From Neolewinella lacunae (GTDB taxonomy: Bacteria > Bacteroidota > Bacteroidia > Chitinophagales > Saprospiraceae): DNA of 64,000 bases. The stretch spans positions 1-64,000 of the forward strand of contig NZ_JACSIT010000083.1 in the NCBI RefSeq assembly GCF_014349155.1, written 5' to 3'. Below, piece after piece: positions 9,201-18,363 of this stretch. Position 1 is the stretch's first letter. Every line of letters begins with the position of its first letter. The position numbers and the translations under genes are program-made. Below the pieces are notes generated by a model that saw only the letters and a program-made list of their open reading frames with translations, ran no database searches and had not been told where the DNA came from.

Positions 9201-9312
9201 ATTGGGATGAACCCGTACTCCCTCCGGGGAACTGCGCTTTTCCGCTGCGCGGGGTTTTTCACCACTAAGAGCTTGTCTAAGCGCTTAGCGTTCGTTTGGA
9301 TTTTTACTTCCG

Positions 9313-9354
9313 GAGAACCAATGCGTTTGCTACGCAGCAAACGCATTGGTTCTC
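9313..9354. terminator. Perfect 19-bp inverted repeat between convergent acs and GH32 genes
   Basis: Arms at 9313-9331 and 9336-9354 are perfectly complementary with a 4-nt loop (ACGC). It lies between two converging genes, so a bidirectional terminator is the simplest reading. It lacks a clean T-run on either strand. Confidence 0.55.
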
Positions 9355-9379
9355 AGTCCTTACCACCCCCGACACGCTC

Positions 9380-11044
9380 TTATTTTTTAGCTGGCCATAT
9401 ACTGTTCAGGGGATAAAACTTTCCACCGAGGAATTTTACGCCTCCACTCCTTTCCTGATACAGGCTAATGTGATTAAATATTTCCCCGGGGAAGTAAATA
9501 TCCGTGATCACGGTGGCTCCCTCATCTCCAAACAGCTCTGCGGAAGCATGGTCGAAAAAGAGGTGCATTTGCACGGTATCGGATTGAACAACGCGGGGCG
9601 CACGAGTAACTTTATCAGCAAATGCTTCGGAAAAAGAATGGTCTCCGCTTTCCCGGCGGTCACTGAAAAACTCCTGATTTCCGGGGTGGTAACCTACCCG
9701 ATAGGCTTCGCCCAAATCATTGTTTAACAACACGCCGAAGGGGCTTGCTTCGGGTGACGTGATAAGAAAATCGAGGATCAACTCATAGGTACCCGACGCA
9801 TTCTTTTCTGGCGTGGCCGCAGGTGCAAACAAGGATTCAAGGGGCAGGGGTGTTTTGTCCATGGTGCTACCCGCGAGCACCTTTTCGTTGCGGCGAAGTT
9901 GTTGCAACTCCTTTACGGGTGTTGAGAATACCCGGTAACCGGCCGGCAGGCGATGAAGCTCCAGTTTACGGGGAAGCGTAGAGGCACTTCGCCATTTTTC
10001 GGTGGGAACTTCGCGGGCATATTGCCAGTTACTCATCCAGCCGATGAACAGGCGCCGGCCGTCGCTTTCGGGGATATTAGACCACGTTACCCCGGCGTAG
10101 TTGTCTCTTCCGTAATCCAGCCAAACTGCTTGCTCTGCGGTAACATCCGGTTTGAAGGTTTCGTCAAGCGTAAACACCTTACCATCGAAGTCTCCCACAA
10201 AGTACTGCGTGGCCGACCCACCATTGGGTCCACCAGGGTTGATGCTCGCGATCAAGACCCATTTTGTAGTACCGTCACCGACTACTTTCATCGGGAAAAA
10301 GTCGGGGCATTCCCATACGCCGGCGTGCGTGCCGTAGGTTTCACCAAATTCACTCAGGAATTCCCAATCGATGAGGTTGGGGCTTTTCCAGAACATCATC
10401 CGGTTTTGGGCGGCAAAGACCATTAGCCAGTATCCCCCTTTTTCGTACCAGCTAACCTTTGGGTCTCGGAAATCTCTGATGGGCGTAGTGTTGGGAACTA
10501 CCGGGTTGCCTGCGTACTTCTCCCAGGTTCGTCCTTTGTCGTTGCTGTAGGCGATGCCCTGGTATTGGTAATCCTGCCTTCCGGCTTTTTCCATTACCGA
10601 ATTGTGGTAAGTGAAGATCGCGATCAGCGGGCCCTTACCGTCCTTACCGAGTCCGCTGGTATTGTTTTTGTCAATAACTGCGCTACCGGAGAATATCCAT
10701 CCCAGGGTATCGGGGTAGAGTGCGATGGGGAGGTGCTCCCAGTGTACCAGGTCTTCGCTTACTGCGTGCCCCCAATGCATGGGGCCCCACACGGTACTGT
10801 CGGGATAGTATTGGTAAAAAAGGTGGTATTCCCCTTCGTAATAGACCATCCCGTTGGGATCGTTCATCCATTTTTCCCGAGGGGTGAAATGAAGCTGTGG
10901 CCGATGGGGTTCCTGAAAGTCAGTAACGTATTGTTGGTCCGTTTTTTTACTGCCGGCTTCAGTACCATCCTCACCGGTACCCGGCTGACACGATACGAAC
11001 AGCGCCAGCAACAGGAGGCAGAAAGATGGGAGGAAGATCTTCAT
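9380..11044 (-). CDS. GH32 lipoprotein: levanase / fructan beta-fructosidase
   Basis: 554 residues. A lipoprotein signal with the lipobox Cys19 (LFVSC) predicts anchoring to the membrane, probably at the cell surface. GH32 landmarks are all present: nucleophile Asp62 in WMNDPNG, transition-state stabiliser Asp194 in FRDP, and acid/base Glu246 in ECPDFF, followed by the C-terminal beta-sandwich. Family activity is release of fructose from levan, inulin or sucrose; exo or endo mode cannot be told from sequence alone. It is the last gene of the fructan locus and the only hydrolase in it. A degenerate copy of the iterated 18-bp motif (9809-9826) encodes APAATP in the linker between the two domains. 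Confidence 0.94.
   Translation of the reverse strand: MKIFLPSFCLLLLALFVSCQPGTGEDGTEAGSKKTDQQYVTDFQEPHRPQLHFTPREKWMNDPNGMVYYEGEYHLFYQYYPDSTVWGPMHWGHAVSEDLVHWEHLPIALYPDTLGWIFSGSAVIDKNNTSGLGKDGKGPLIAIFTYHNSVMEKAGRQDYQYQGIAYSNDKGRTWEKYAGNPVVPNTTPIRDFRDPKVSWYEKGGYWLMVFAAQNRMMFWKSPNLIDWEFLSEFGETYGTHAGVWECPDFFPMKVVGDGTTKWVLIASINPGGPNGGSATQYFVGDFDGKVFTLDETFKPDVTAEQAVWLDYGRDNYAGVTWSNIPESDGRRLFIGWMSNWQYAREVPTEKWRSASTLPRKLELHRLPAGYRVFSTPVKELQQLRRNEKVLAGSTMDKTPLPLESLFAPAATPEKNASGTYELILDFLITSPEASPFGVLLNNDLGEAYRVGYHPGNQEFFSDRRESGDHSFSEAFADKVTRAPRVVQSDTVQMHLFFDHASAELFGDEGATVITDIYFPGEIFNHISLYQERSGGVKFLGGKFYPLNSIWPAKK
9809..9826 (+). repeat. Degenerate copy of the iterated 18-bp motif (inside GH32 gene)
   Basis: TGGCGTGGCCGCAGGTGC differs at two positions from the consensus. 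It encodes APAATP in the GH32 gene, the same phase as the fructokinase copy. Confidence 0.45.
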
Positions 11045-11068
11045 TTTGAGAAAATTACTTAGTGGTGG

Positions 11069-12889
11069 TCAATTGTTTTGTTTCAGCAGTTTGCCGGTGC
11101 TTACTGACTTATCGGAAGTGAGGCGGTAGAAGTAAGTTCCTTTGGGATGGACGCTGGCATTCCAAGTAAAACTTACGGTTCCGGTAGCGGGCACTGTGGC
11201 ACTGGCTTGCCAAATGGGTTGACCAGTTGTGGAAAAAACATCAAGGGAAACACCCTGTCCAGCGGGAAGCTTAAAACGGAGGTTGACTTCCTGGTCAAAG
11301 GGGTTGGGAAATGCCGCAGCCGTAATTCCTCTTGGCCCCCCTGGTGGATCGCCTACGTCGGTGAGGCTTCCTCCTTCGGTAACGTTGATGGTCTGGTTCA
11401 CCCCAATCCTACGGTAAGTTTCTACCGCACCGGATAACCAAGTAATCTGAATTTCCTCCACCTCGGTGGCGGCACCTACGCCAATGTGGACGGCTTTCTG
11501 GCTCTGGGAAAAGAAAGCGGAGCCATGGTGCCAGCGGTAATAAGTTTTGCCCCCCACCGTTACCTTCACTTCGGTGCCGTAAGCCGAACGGTTGGATGCG
11601 GTTCCTTCCAGCCGGATTTTGAGCCAGTTGCGGGCACCATCGTTTTCGAGATTGTTACGAAAGAGGATAGGCGTAGATTCAACATTGGCAATTAAAATAT
11701 CTAAATCACCATCCCCGTCGTAATCGAAAACCTCCATCCCCCGGGCGCGTTCCATAGCACCTAATCCAGTTTCTACGGTCTTATCCAAAAAGCCCTCTAC
11801 TCCATTTTCTACTAAGGTATTCTGAAAGAAATAATTGGGTTCATCCTGTTGTTCGGCACCGCCGATGTATTGTTTGCTGACCACTCCGTTGACGGCATAC
11901 AAGTCTTCGTCTCCGTCGTGATCGACATCTAAAAAGTGTACCCCCCAGCCCCATCCGGTGTTATCAACGCCCAGTCTTGGGGCTACATCCTCAAAGCGAC
12001 GCTGTCCGGTGTCTTTGTAAAGCGGATTAGGGTGATGATTAAAAATGTTGGTTACGTAGATATCGAAAAGGCCATCGTTGTTGTAGTCCCCTATGGCGAT
12101 CCCCATTCCCGCCCCTTCATCTGCCAGGCGGTAAGCCAGGCTGTTGTCGTTGTAATGTACCCCAGAGGTGTTGGCAAAGCATTGGTTATTTTGGGTGTCA
12201 TTAGCGAGGTAGAGGTCCAAAAACCCATCTTTACCAATGTCTAGGGCAGCCGTTGTCCAGGTAATGCTTTGACTAAAAAGTATGGGGAGGTTTGTAAATA
12301 GGGAGAACCGACCATTGCCTAAGTTTTCGTAGGCGAGATTCGGGCCGTTGAGAACACTGACGTAGAGGTCTAGATCGCCATCCCGGTCATGGTCAAACCA
12401 GGTAGCCCCTGCACTGTAACATTCGTTGCAAGCGATCAGGCCAGAGGTGGCACTCACGTCGGTAAACGTACCATCTCCGTTGTTGTGGTACAACTGGTCC
12501 TTGCGGCTGTTGCTCAGGTAAAGATCGGGATACCCGTCGTTGTCGTAATCGCCCCAAGAGGCACCCATCTTCTCCCCCAAAGAAGCAATTATGTCGGTAT
12601 TGACGAATTGGTCGGTAAAGCCCGCCGCGATCGTCACATCGGTAAAGGTACCGTCCCCGTTGTTCCTCATTAATCGATTCCAGGTGGAATCCGCCCTAGC
12701 CTCGAAACTATGGTAGCCTGTGAAAAATAGGTCTTCGTAACCGTCCTGGTCATAATCGGCAATGGCCACGCCGTTGTTGTCGGAGATATGCCCGAGGCCA
12801 GCCTCCAGTTCCACCCTGGTAAATGGTTGGGCGTATAGCTGGGAGACGAGGAGGGAAAAGATTACATAAAGCATTTTTTGTGCGTGCAT
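11069..12889 (-). CDS. Secreted FG-GAP/ASPIC-UnbV repeat protein with T9SS sorting domain
   Basis: 606 residues. A signal peptide (about 1-20, ending LYAQ) is followed by repeated FG-GAP/VCBS calcium-loop units with DxDxDGxxD-like motifs (DYDQDGYEDLFF, DYDNDGYPDLYL, DHDRDGDLDLYV, DVDHDGDEDLYA, DYDGDGDLDILI), predicting a beta-propeller. An ASPIC/UnbV domain comes next (about 415-490, NWLKIRLEGTASNRSAYG). The protein ends in a T9SS type A sorting domain (AAFPNPF ... GTYFYRLTSDKS). It therefore should be secreted or surface-attached. It lies 24 bp upstream of the GH32 gene and downstream of susD, where classical loci place SusE/F-like surface glycan binders, so a fructan-binding role is possible (inference only). 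Confidence 0.88.
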   Translation of the reverse strand: MHAQKMLYVIFSLLVSQLYAQPFTRVELEAGLGHISDNNGVAIADYDQDGYEDLFFTGYHSFEARADSTWNRLMRNNGDGTFTDVTIAAGFTDQFVNTDIIASLGEKMGASWGDYDNDGYPDLYLSNSRKDQLYHNNGDGTFTDVSATSGLIACNECYSAGATWFDHDRDGDLDLYVSVLNGPNLAYENLGNGRFSLFTNLPILFSQSITWTTAALDIGKDGFLDLYLANDTQNNQCFANTSGVHYNDNSLAYRLADEGAGMGIAIGDYNNDGLFDIYVTNIFNHHPNPLYKDTGQRRFEDVAPRLGVDNTGWGWGVHFLDVDHDGDEDLYAVNGVVSKQYIGGAEQQDEPNYFFQNTLVENGVEGFLDKTVETGLGAMERARGMEVFDYDGDGDLDILIANVESTPILFRNNLENDGARNWLKIRLEGTASNRSAYGTEVKVTVGGKTYYRWHHGSAFFSQSQKAVHIGVGAATEVEEIQITWLSGAVETYRRIGVNQTINVTEGGSLTDVGDPPGGPRGITAAAFPNPFDQEVNLRFKLPAGQGVSLDVFSTTGQPIWQASATVPATGTVSFTWNASVHPKGTYFYRLTSDKSVSTGKLLKQNN

Positions 12890-12930
12890 AACAAAATATT
12901 TGAAAGACTAAAAACTGCTTATTGGTAAAG

Positions 12931-12967
12931 ATGCTCCGGAGGCTATGGGGGCTAGCCCCCGGAGCAT
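12931..12967 (-). repeat. Hairpin between susD and the FG-GAP gene
   Basis: ATGCTCCGG (12931-12939) pairs with CCGGAGCAT (12959-12967), with a second G/C-rich pairing inside the loop. There is no T-run, so an mRNA-processing or stability element is as likely as a terminator. Confidence 0.5.
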
Positions 12968-12993
12968 GAATGGTCGGGCAATCAGTAAAGCAG

Positions 12994-14748
12994 CTAGTTG
13001 TAACCGGGATTCTGAACGTAAAGCCCCTGGGAGATCGTGATCTGTTGCTGGGGGATGGCGAGGTACTCGTCCCGGCCAGCCGTAAACAAAGCGTCCGTTA
13101 GGTGCGCTACTCGGCTACGCTCTTCATTGAAGTACTGATTGAGCGTTTCTTCGGCAATGCCCCACCGAACCAGATCAAAGAACCGCTTCGACTCAAAGGC
13201 AAGTTCAAGCCGCCGTTCCATCCGGAGAATCTGGCGGGCGTTGTCCTGGCTGCCCAAGTCCGTGTATTCACCCACGTTCCAGTTGCCCGTAGGGTTACCC
13301 CCAGCGTCCATTATCCGCGAAAGACTTGCGTTAGAAATAGCCCGGCGCCGAATCTGATTGATGATCGGCAATGCCTCTCCAATGCGGTTAAGTTCAATGA
13401 GCGCCTCTGCTTTCCACAGCAATACCTCCGCCCAGCGGATCTGGTCGGTATTTCGGGCAATGCTGAAGAAAGCTTCATACTGCCGGAAAGCCGGTGAGCT
13501 GGGCAGTTCCTGGTCCTTCATCCCCATTTTAAAGCCGTACACGCCTGGCACGCGGGAATAAGATTCATCATATATCCGGTTGGGGTCATACTTGAACGGC
13601 ATACCGATCAGGCCGATGGTATGCGCAATACGGGGGTCCATGTTGGTGGCCCGGGTATCCTCGATGGATTGAATCTGTAGCCCCGCGTTGAAGTCACCAT
13701 GCAGCGGCAGTCCGTTTTCGTCGGTCTTATAGGCATTGGCCAGGTTCTGAGATGGTTGGTTAAAGGAGCAGCACCCGTAGCCGGGGCCAAGGGAGGAGGT
13801 CAGGCCCGTAGAGAAATTCCCTCTGCCCTGATTTGACCCATCGTTGATGGAACGCATAACGGCCCATACCGATTCAATGCCGCTTTCAAACTCCCAGAGG
13901 AAATTCTTTGCGTAGTCGTCGTGCAAAGCGTATTCGTTCGTCCCCTCAATGGTCGTAATCAGGTCGACGGCTTCCTGCAATTCAGCAGCATTGATGCTGA
14001 TTACCTGATGGTTATCATCCTGAATGTAGGCTTTGTACATCAGTACTTTGGCGAGGTAAGCCCGGGCGGCGTTCTTGGTTGGCCGCCCTTCATCCGCCTG
14101 CACGTCGGGCAACGAAGTAACCCCGGCGCGGAATTCATCGGCAATGTAGGCCCACCCCTCTTGGTCGCTAAGTACCCGGTTGGAGATGTTGATGATCTCC
14201 TCTTTCGGCACATTCTCGTCTACGAAAACGGGATATTTATGCAATATCTTTAGGATGAACTGGTAATGCCCCCGGAGAAAGCGCATTTCCGCCAGGCGTT
14301 GGTCCACACTCACGCCTACCTCGGCCTGGTAAGCAGCGGGGTCAATGGCCTTAATCCGACGCATAGCGTCGTTTACGCGCGAAATCCCCGCGTAAATCCA
14401 CCGCCAGTTGAGGTTGGCATTAAAGTTGTTGGGGTCATTGAGCGTGAAAACCTCCGTTTGGTGCGTAGGAAATTGATCGCCAATACCGCCCCCGCCTTTG
14501 TACCCATCGTCGGAGCGGGTAGTACCCCAGGCCCAGAGGTCTCCGTACTGGTGGGCAAGTAACCCGTCGTTACCCAAACTGGCGTAAGCGGCAACTACCA
14601 TTGCCTCTACGGCCGCCGGGGTTTCTAAATCGCCGCTCGATACGACCCCCGTAGGCGTAAATTCCAGGAATTCTTCGCTACAGGAAGTAAAGATGAGGAG
14701 CAGCGAGAAGATCGCAAGATACGTATGCATCTGAATTTTTCGATTCAT
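12994..14748 (-). CDS. SusD/RagB-family outer-membrane nutrient-binding lipoprotein
   Basis: 584 residues from the ATG at 14748 (MNRKIQMHTYL); an earlier in-frame start would place non-signal residues before the lipoprotein signal. Lipobox LLIFTSC is followed by EEFLEFTPTG, typical of SusD N-termini. The family's TPR-like helical region (EMRFLRGHYQFILKIL, WKAEALIELNRIGEALPIINQIR) and the C-terminal ERRLELAFESKRFFDLVRWG and FTAGRDEYLAIPQQQI signatures are visible. SusD proteins cap the SusC channel and capture oligosaccharide. It is directly downstream of susC and belongs to the fructan locus by context, so levan- or inulin-type oligosaccharides are the likely ligands (inference). Confidence 0.95.
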   Translation of the reverse strand: MNRKIQMHTYLAIFSLLLIFTSCSEEFLEFTPTGVVSSGDLETPAAVEAMVVAAYASLGNDGLLAHQYGDLWAWGTTRSDDGYKGGGGIGDQFPTHQTEVFTLNDPNNFNANLNWRWIYAGISRVNDAMRRIKAIDPAAYQAEVGVSVDQRLAEMRFLRGHYQFILKILHKYPVFVDENVPKEEIINISNRVLSDQEGWAYIADEFRAGVTSLPDVQADEGRPTKNAARAYLAKVLMYKAYIQDDNHQVISINAAELQEAVDLITTIEGTNEYALHDDYAKNFLWEFESGIESVWAVMRSINDGSNQGRGNFSTGLTSSLGPGYGCCSFNQPSQNLANAYKTDENGLPLHGDFNAGLQIQSIEDTRATNMDPRIAHTIGLIGMPFKYDPNRIYDESYSRVPGVYGFKMGMKDQELPSSPAFRQYEAFFSIARNTDQIRWAEVLLWKAEALIELNRIGEALPIINQIRRRAISNASLSRIMDAGGNPTGNWNVGEYTDLGSQDNARQILRMERRLELAFESKRFFDLVRWGIAEETLNQYFNEERSRVAHLTDALFTAGRDEYLAIPQQQITISQGLYVQNPGYN

Positions 14749-14867
14749 GATATTCAATTTTTGGTTGCCCTGTGGGCGGAATGGGTGCCGCTCCGTTCCC
14801 ATCCCGCAGGCAGGCAAAGGAATATTGCAGCGCCCAGCCCACCAGCTGGAGCGTAAAATAATGGATG

Positions 14868-17800
14868 TTAAAAACCTGCGTTGAAGCCAAGCGAGATCCG
14901 CAATGGTTTTGGGTACAAACCCCCTACGTTGTTCTCTACGCGCCAGCCTACGTGCGGAAATTGGTTGGGACCATTGCGGTCAACAATCCAACCCAGGTTT
15001 TCAGCACTCAGGTATATGCGAAGATTGGAAAAAACATTGCGGAGGCCAGATACGGCAGGGAGGGTATAACCAATGGTGGCCTGACGGAAGGCAAAGAAGT
15101 TACCGTTGCGCAAATTATAGTCAAGCGAGAATCCAAAGGGCTGGTTACTATTGCTTATCGCAGGAATATAACTATCGGTGTTGGTAGGAGACCAAGCGCC
15201 GAGCTGGGCAACGCCACCATTTTCACCGTTGTTCAGAGAACCCAGCTCCATTCGGAAAACATCGGGGGCAACCGTGCGGCCCAGAGCTCCCCAGCCGAAT
15301 ACCGTAAGGTCGAAGTTCTTGTAATCAAGGCGCACGTTCACACCAAACTGAACGTCCGCTACCCCATTTCCACGTGAATCATCGTATTCCTGATCGAGTG
15401 CATCAATTACATTGTCCCCGTTGAGATCAACGAAGCGGAGCGCGCCTACGCGGGCACCGGTTTGCGATGCGTGCGCCGCCACTTCTTCGGCATTTTGGAA
15501 AATGCCGTCGGTGCGGTAACCAAAGAAAGCATTTGGGGCCTGTCCGATGATGTTCTGTTCCTGATTGCCAGGGTAGGAGGTCCATAAGTCTTCGGGCAGA
15601 TCGGTAATAATGGCTCGGTAGCTGCCAAAATTTGCTCCCACGGAGAACCCAAAGTTTTTCTTGACTAAGCTATTATATTGCAAAGTCAACTCCCATCCCG
15701 TGGTTTTAACATCTGCTGCGTTTACAAATCGACGCGCACCATCGCCAAAGGCACCAATCGCCGTAGGAATAATGAGAATGTCCTCGGTCATCTTATTGAA
15801 AACCTCGAATGTACCGGTGATGGCGTCGTTCTTCAGGCCAAAGTCCATCCCAAAATTCAGTTCGGTGGAGGTTTCCCACTTCAAGTCGGGGTTGGCCGTT
15901 TGGATGGCAAGGAAGCCAGAAGGAAGGATGCCACTGTCGTTGTTCCCGATATCGTAAGCCGTAGCCGCATCGTTACAAACGGTTTCGGCACAGCCCCCTC
16001 CCCAGGGCAAGACGACGTTCTGCGGAGCATAAACCGCCCGGTACAAAGCCAATGTGGCGTCATTAGCCGTAAACTGGTTGCCCGTCTGTCCATAAGCCAC
16101 CCTAACTTTTAGATCGGAAATGAGGTTGTTGTTGACCAGGAATGGCTCTTGGCTGATTCTCCAACCCAAGGAGGCAGCGGGAAATACGGCAAAGCGGTTG
16201 TTCGCCCCAAACCGGGATGACCCGTCACGCCGCAACGTGAAGGAGGCCAAGTACCGGTCGTCAAAGCTGTACCCTACCTTCCCGAAGTAAGAAAATAGGG
16301 AGAAACCCGTCTCTCCGCCATTATTCGACCTTTCCCCCGAAGCAGCACCCAGCTGGAAGTACTCGTTGGTCTCCAACGCAAATTCCCTGGCAGTTGCCGA
16401 ACTGAAACGCTGCGTATTTTCAATCGCTTCCGTCCCAACCAGAATGTTGAAATTATTCTTGCCTACATCAAACTTATAGGCCAGGGTATTATTAAAGACA
16501 ATACTGGCAAACTGGCTTTGGGTCAGCGTCAATTCCGCAATGTTGTTGGCCAAGAAACCACGGGAATAAGTCCTGAAAATATCCCGTGAGTTGATGTTGT
16601 CGTAGTCTACCCCTAAGTTTGTGCTAAAAGTAAGCCCAGGGAGTAAGTCCACGTTGGCGTAGACATTGCCAAAGATCTTAATGTTATCGACGTTATCGTC
16701 CCGATTATCAAACGCCAGGGCGATCGGGTTATCCCGGTCCGAAAATCCGCCCCCGGGAGGACCCGAGAAACGGCCGTCTTCCGTTCGCACCGGTAGAATG
16801 GTCTTGTAACGGTAGGGAGCCGCCTCCGCCGTACCACCAAAGCCGCTGTCCAATAGTTGACGATCACCGCGCACCACCGCCAGGTTTTCCCCGATGGTGA
16901 TCCGGTCATTGAAGAACTTGTGGTAAGAATTCAAGCGGAGGCCAATCCGCTCGTAAGCCGTTTCAATGACCACCCCTTTCTGGTTAAAGTAGTTGGCCGA
17001 AAACATGACGCCGCCCCGCTCGCCGCTTTCCGTAAAGGAAATGTCGTAGTTCTGTACCAAGCCCGTCTGGGAGATCTCATCCCAATAGTTCGTCCCTTCC
17101 TCAATGCGACCCCCGTACACACTATTGGGGTGGCCAGAGGGTCGGAGCTGATCGGCCTCGTCCAGCCACTCTGGATAAATGATCCGTTCCAGCACCGGAA
17201 CACCCGTGCCTTGGATGCCCGGCCCCAGGCTGGGGTCTAGGCGCCACTCGTAAGTGTAAACTCCCGTAGCATTGGGGTCTGAACCGTCATTTACGGCTCC
17301 CTGCCACTCAACCCGCGCTCGCTCTTCGTTATTCGTAAGCTGATCGAAACGGTTCCAGCTCTCTACACTGCTGCGAACGTTTAGGCTGATTTTGCCCTTC
17401 CCACTGTTCGGCCGGCGGGTAGTAATGATGATTACACCGTTGGACGCCCGCGATCCGTAAATCGAAGCAGAAGCAGCATCCTTAAGAACTTGGACCGACT
17501 CAATATCATTCGGGTTGAGCCAAGAGAGGCCCCAGTTTTGCGCGTAACCCGTACCCAGGGCATCCGTATTGAAAGGTTCAATGGGTACCCCATCCACAAT
17601 GTAGAGGGGATTGTTGTTGTTCAGCGTACTGGTCCCTCGCACCTGCACCCGTGCACCCTGGCCCGGGTCTCCAGAAAGGTCAACGTTGACCCCAGCCGTA
17701 CGCCCTTGGATGCTCTGCAGCACGTTTGGGTTGGCCACGTCCTGTATCTCTTCCATATTGATTACGGCAACCGCACCGAGCAGGTCCTTTTTACGCTCAG

Positions 17801-18128
17801 TCGCGTAGCCAGTAACGACTATCTCGTCAAAGTTGACCCCAGAGCTAAGGGACAAGTTGAGCACGCTTTGCCCCGCTTCAACTTTTATGCGCTGGGTCGT
17901 GTAGCCCGTGTAAGACACGACCAGCGTAGCGTCCGGAGTAACGCTCAGCATATACTTACCCTCAAAATCGGTCACCGTACCCGTGGTAGTCCCCTCCAGC
18001 ATGATGGAAGCACCAATCAGCGGATCACCGGATTCCGCATCGGTTATCGTACCGCTGAGGTTTTGTTGTGAATACACCTGTAAACCTATCGTAAAGAAGG
18101 CGAACAGCAGAAGTAACTTCAGTTTCAT
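14868..18128 (-). CDS. SusC/RagA-family TonB-linked outer-membrane transporter
   Basis: 1086 residues. Signal peptide (about 1-20, LQVYSQ), then a carboxypeptidase-regulatory-like domain (about 22-100, SGTITDAESGDPLIGASIML). The plug follows, beginning VVTGYATERKKDLLGAV with the SusC-type NPNVLQSIQGRTAGVNV and VDGVPI/SIYGSRASNGVIIITT motifs, and then a 22-strand barrel. It should import oligosaccharides released at the surface, driven by TonB, together with the SusD lid encoded next. The gap before it (18129-18360) contains an 18-bp perfect palindrome and a long inverted repeat, making this a candidate separately controlled unit after the fructokinase gene. Confidence 0.96.
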   Translation of the reverse strand: MKLKLLLLFAFFTIGLQVYSQQNLSGTITDAESGDPLIGASIMLEGTTTGTVTDFEGKYMLSVTPDATLVVSYTGYTTQRIKVEAGQSVLNLSLSSGVNFDEIVVTGYATERKKDLLGAVAVINMEEIQDVANPNVLQSIQGRTAGVNVDLSGDPGQGARVQVRGTSTLNNNNPLYIVDGVPIEPFNTDALGTGYAQNWGLSWLNPNDIESVQVLKDAASASIYGSRASNGVIIITTRRPNSGKGKISLNVRSSVESWNRFDQLTNNEERARVEWQGAVNDGSDPNATGVYTYEWRLDPSLGPGIQGTGVPVLERIIYPEWLDEADQLRPSGHPNSVYGGRIEEGTNYWDEISQTGLVQNYDISFTESGERGGVMFSANYFNQKGVVIETAYERIGLRLNSYHKFFNDRITIGENLAVVRGDRQLLDSGFGGTAEAAPYRYKTILPVRTEDGRFSGPPGGGFSDRDNPIALAFDNRDDNVDNIKIFGNVYANVDLLPGLTFSTNLGVDYDNINSRDIFRTYSRGFLANNIAELTLTQSQFASIVFNNTLAYKFDVGKNNFNILVGTEAIENTQRFSSATAREFALETNEYFQLGAASGERSNNGGETGFSLFSYFGKVGYSFDDRYLASFTLRRDGSSRFGANNRFAVFPAASLGWRISQEPFLVNNNLISDLKVRVAYGQTGNQFTANDATLALYRAVYAPQNVVLPWGGGCAETVCNDAATAYDIGNNDSGILPSGFLAIQTANPDLKWETSTELNFGMDFGLKNDAITGTFEVFNKMTEDILIIPTAIGAFGDGARRFVNAADVKTTGWELTLQYNSLVKKNFGFSVGANFGSYRAIITDLPEDLWTSYPGNQEQNIIGQAPNAFFGYRTDGIFQNAEEVAAHASQTGARVGALRFVDLNGDNVIDALDQEYDDSRGNGVADVQFGVNVRLDYKNFDLTVFGWGALGRTVAPDVFRMELGSLNNGENGGVAQLGAWSPTNTDSYIPAISNSNQPFGFSLDYNLRNGNFFAFRQATIGYTLPAVSGLRNVFSNLRIYLSAENLGWIVDRNGPNQFPHVGWRVENNVGGLYPKPLRISLGFNAGF

Positions 18129-18216
18129 AGTTGATTAGTTAATGTGAAATAATACTGGCCTATTTTTCATCGCAGAAAATCGTGCCGTTGTGAGTTACAT
18201 GGTTTTTATTCGTTCT

Positions 18217-18234
18217 TCAACCACTAGTGGTTGA
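18217..18234. promoter_or_regulatory. 18-bp perfect palindrome upstream of susC
   Basis: TCAACCACTAGTGGTTGA is a perfect palindrome about 90 bp before the susC start. A half-site, TCAACCACTAG, recurs at 18380-18390 in the end of the fructokinase gene. A dimeric regulator site is plausible; the regulator is unknown. Confidence 0.5.
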
Positions 18235-18250
18235 GGAATGAATTAGGGCT

Positions 18251-18363
18251 TAGCTTGGGCGAAGGGATCGTGGCGCTGAACAAGTGGACGAAACGCCAGC
18301 ATAGCCGACCTATGGTGGCGTTTTGGCCAGGCAGTTCAGTGCCGCGAGGGCAAGTCCAAGCTA
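18251..18363. repeat. Long imperfect inverted repeat after the fructokinase gene
   Basis: Arms of about 54 bases (18251-18304 and 18310-18363) pair along most of their length. Perfect blocks include TAGCTTGG with CCAAGCTA at the base, and the apex pairs AAACGCCA with TGGCGTTT. The fructokinase stop codon lies in one arm. It would form a large hairpin in the transcript before susC. Confidence 0.65.
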
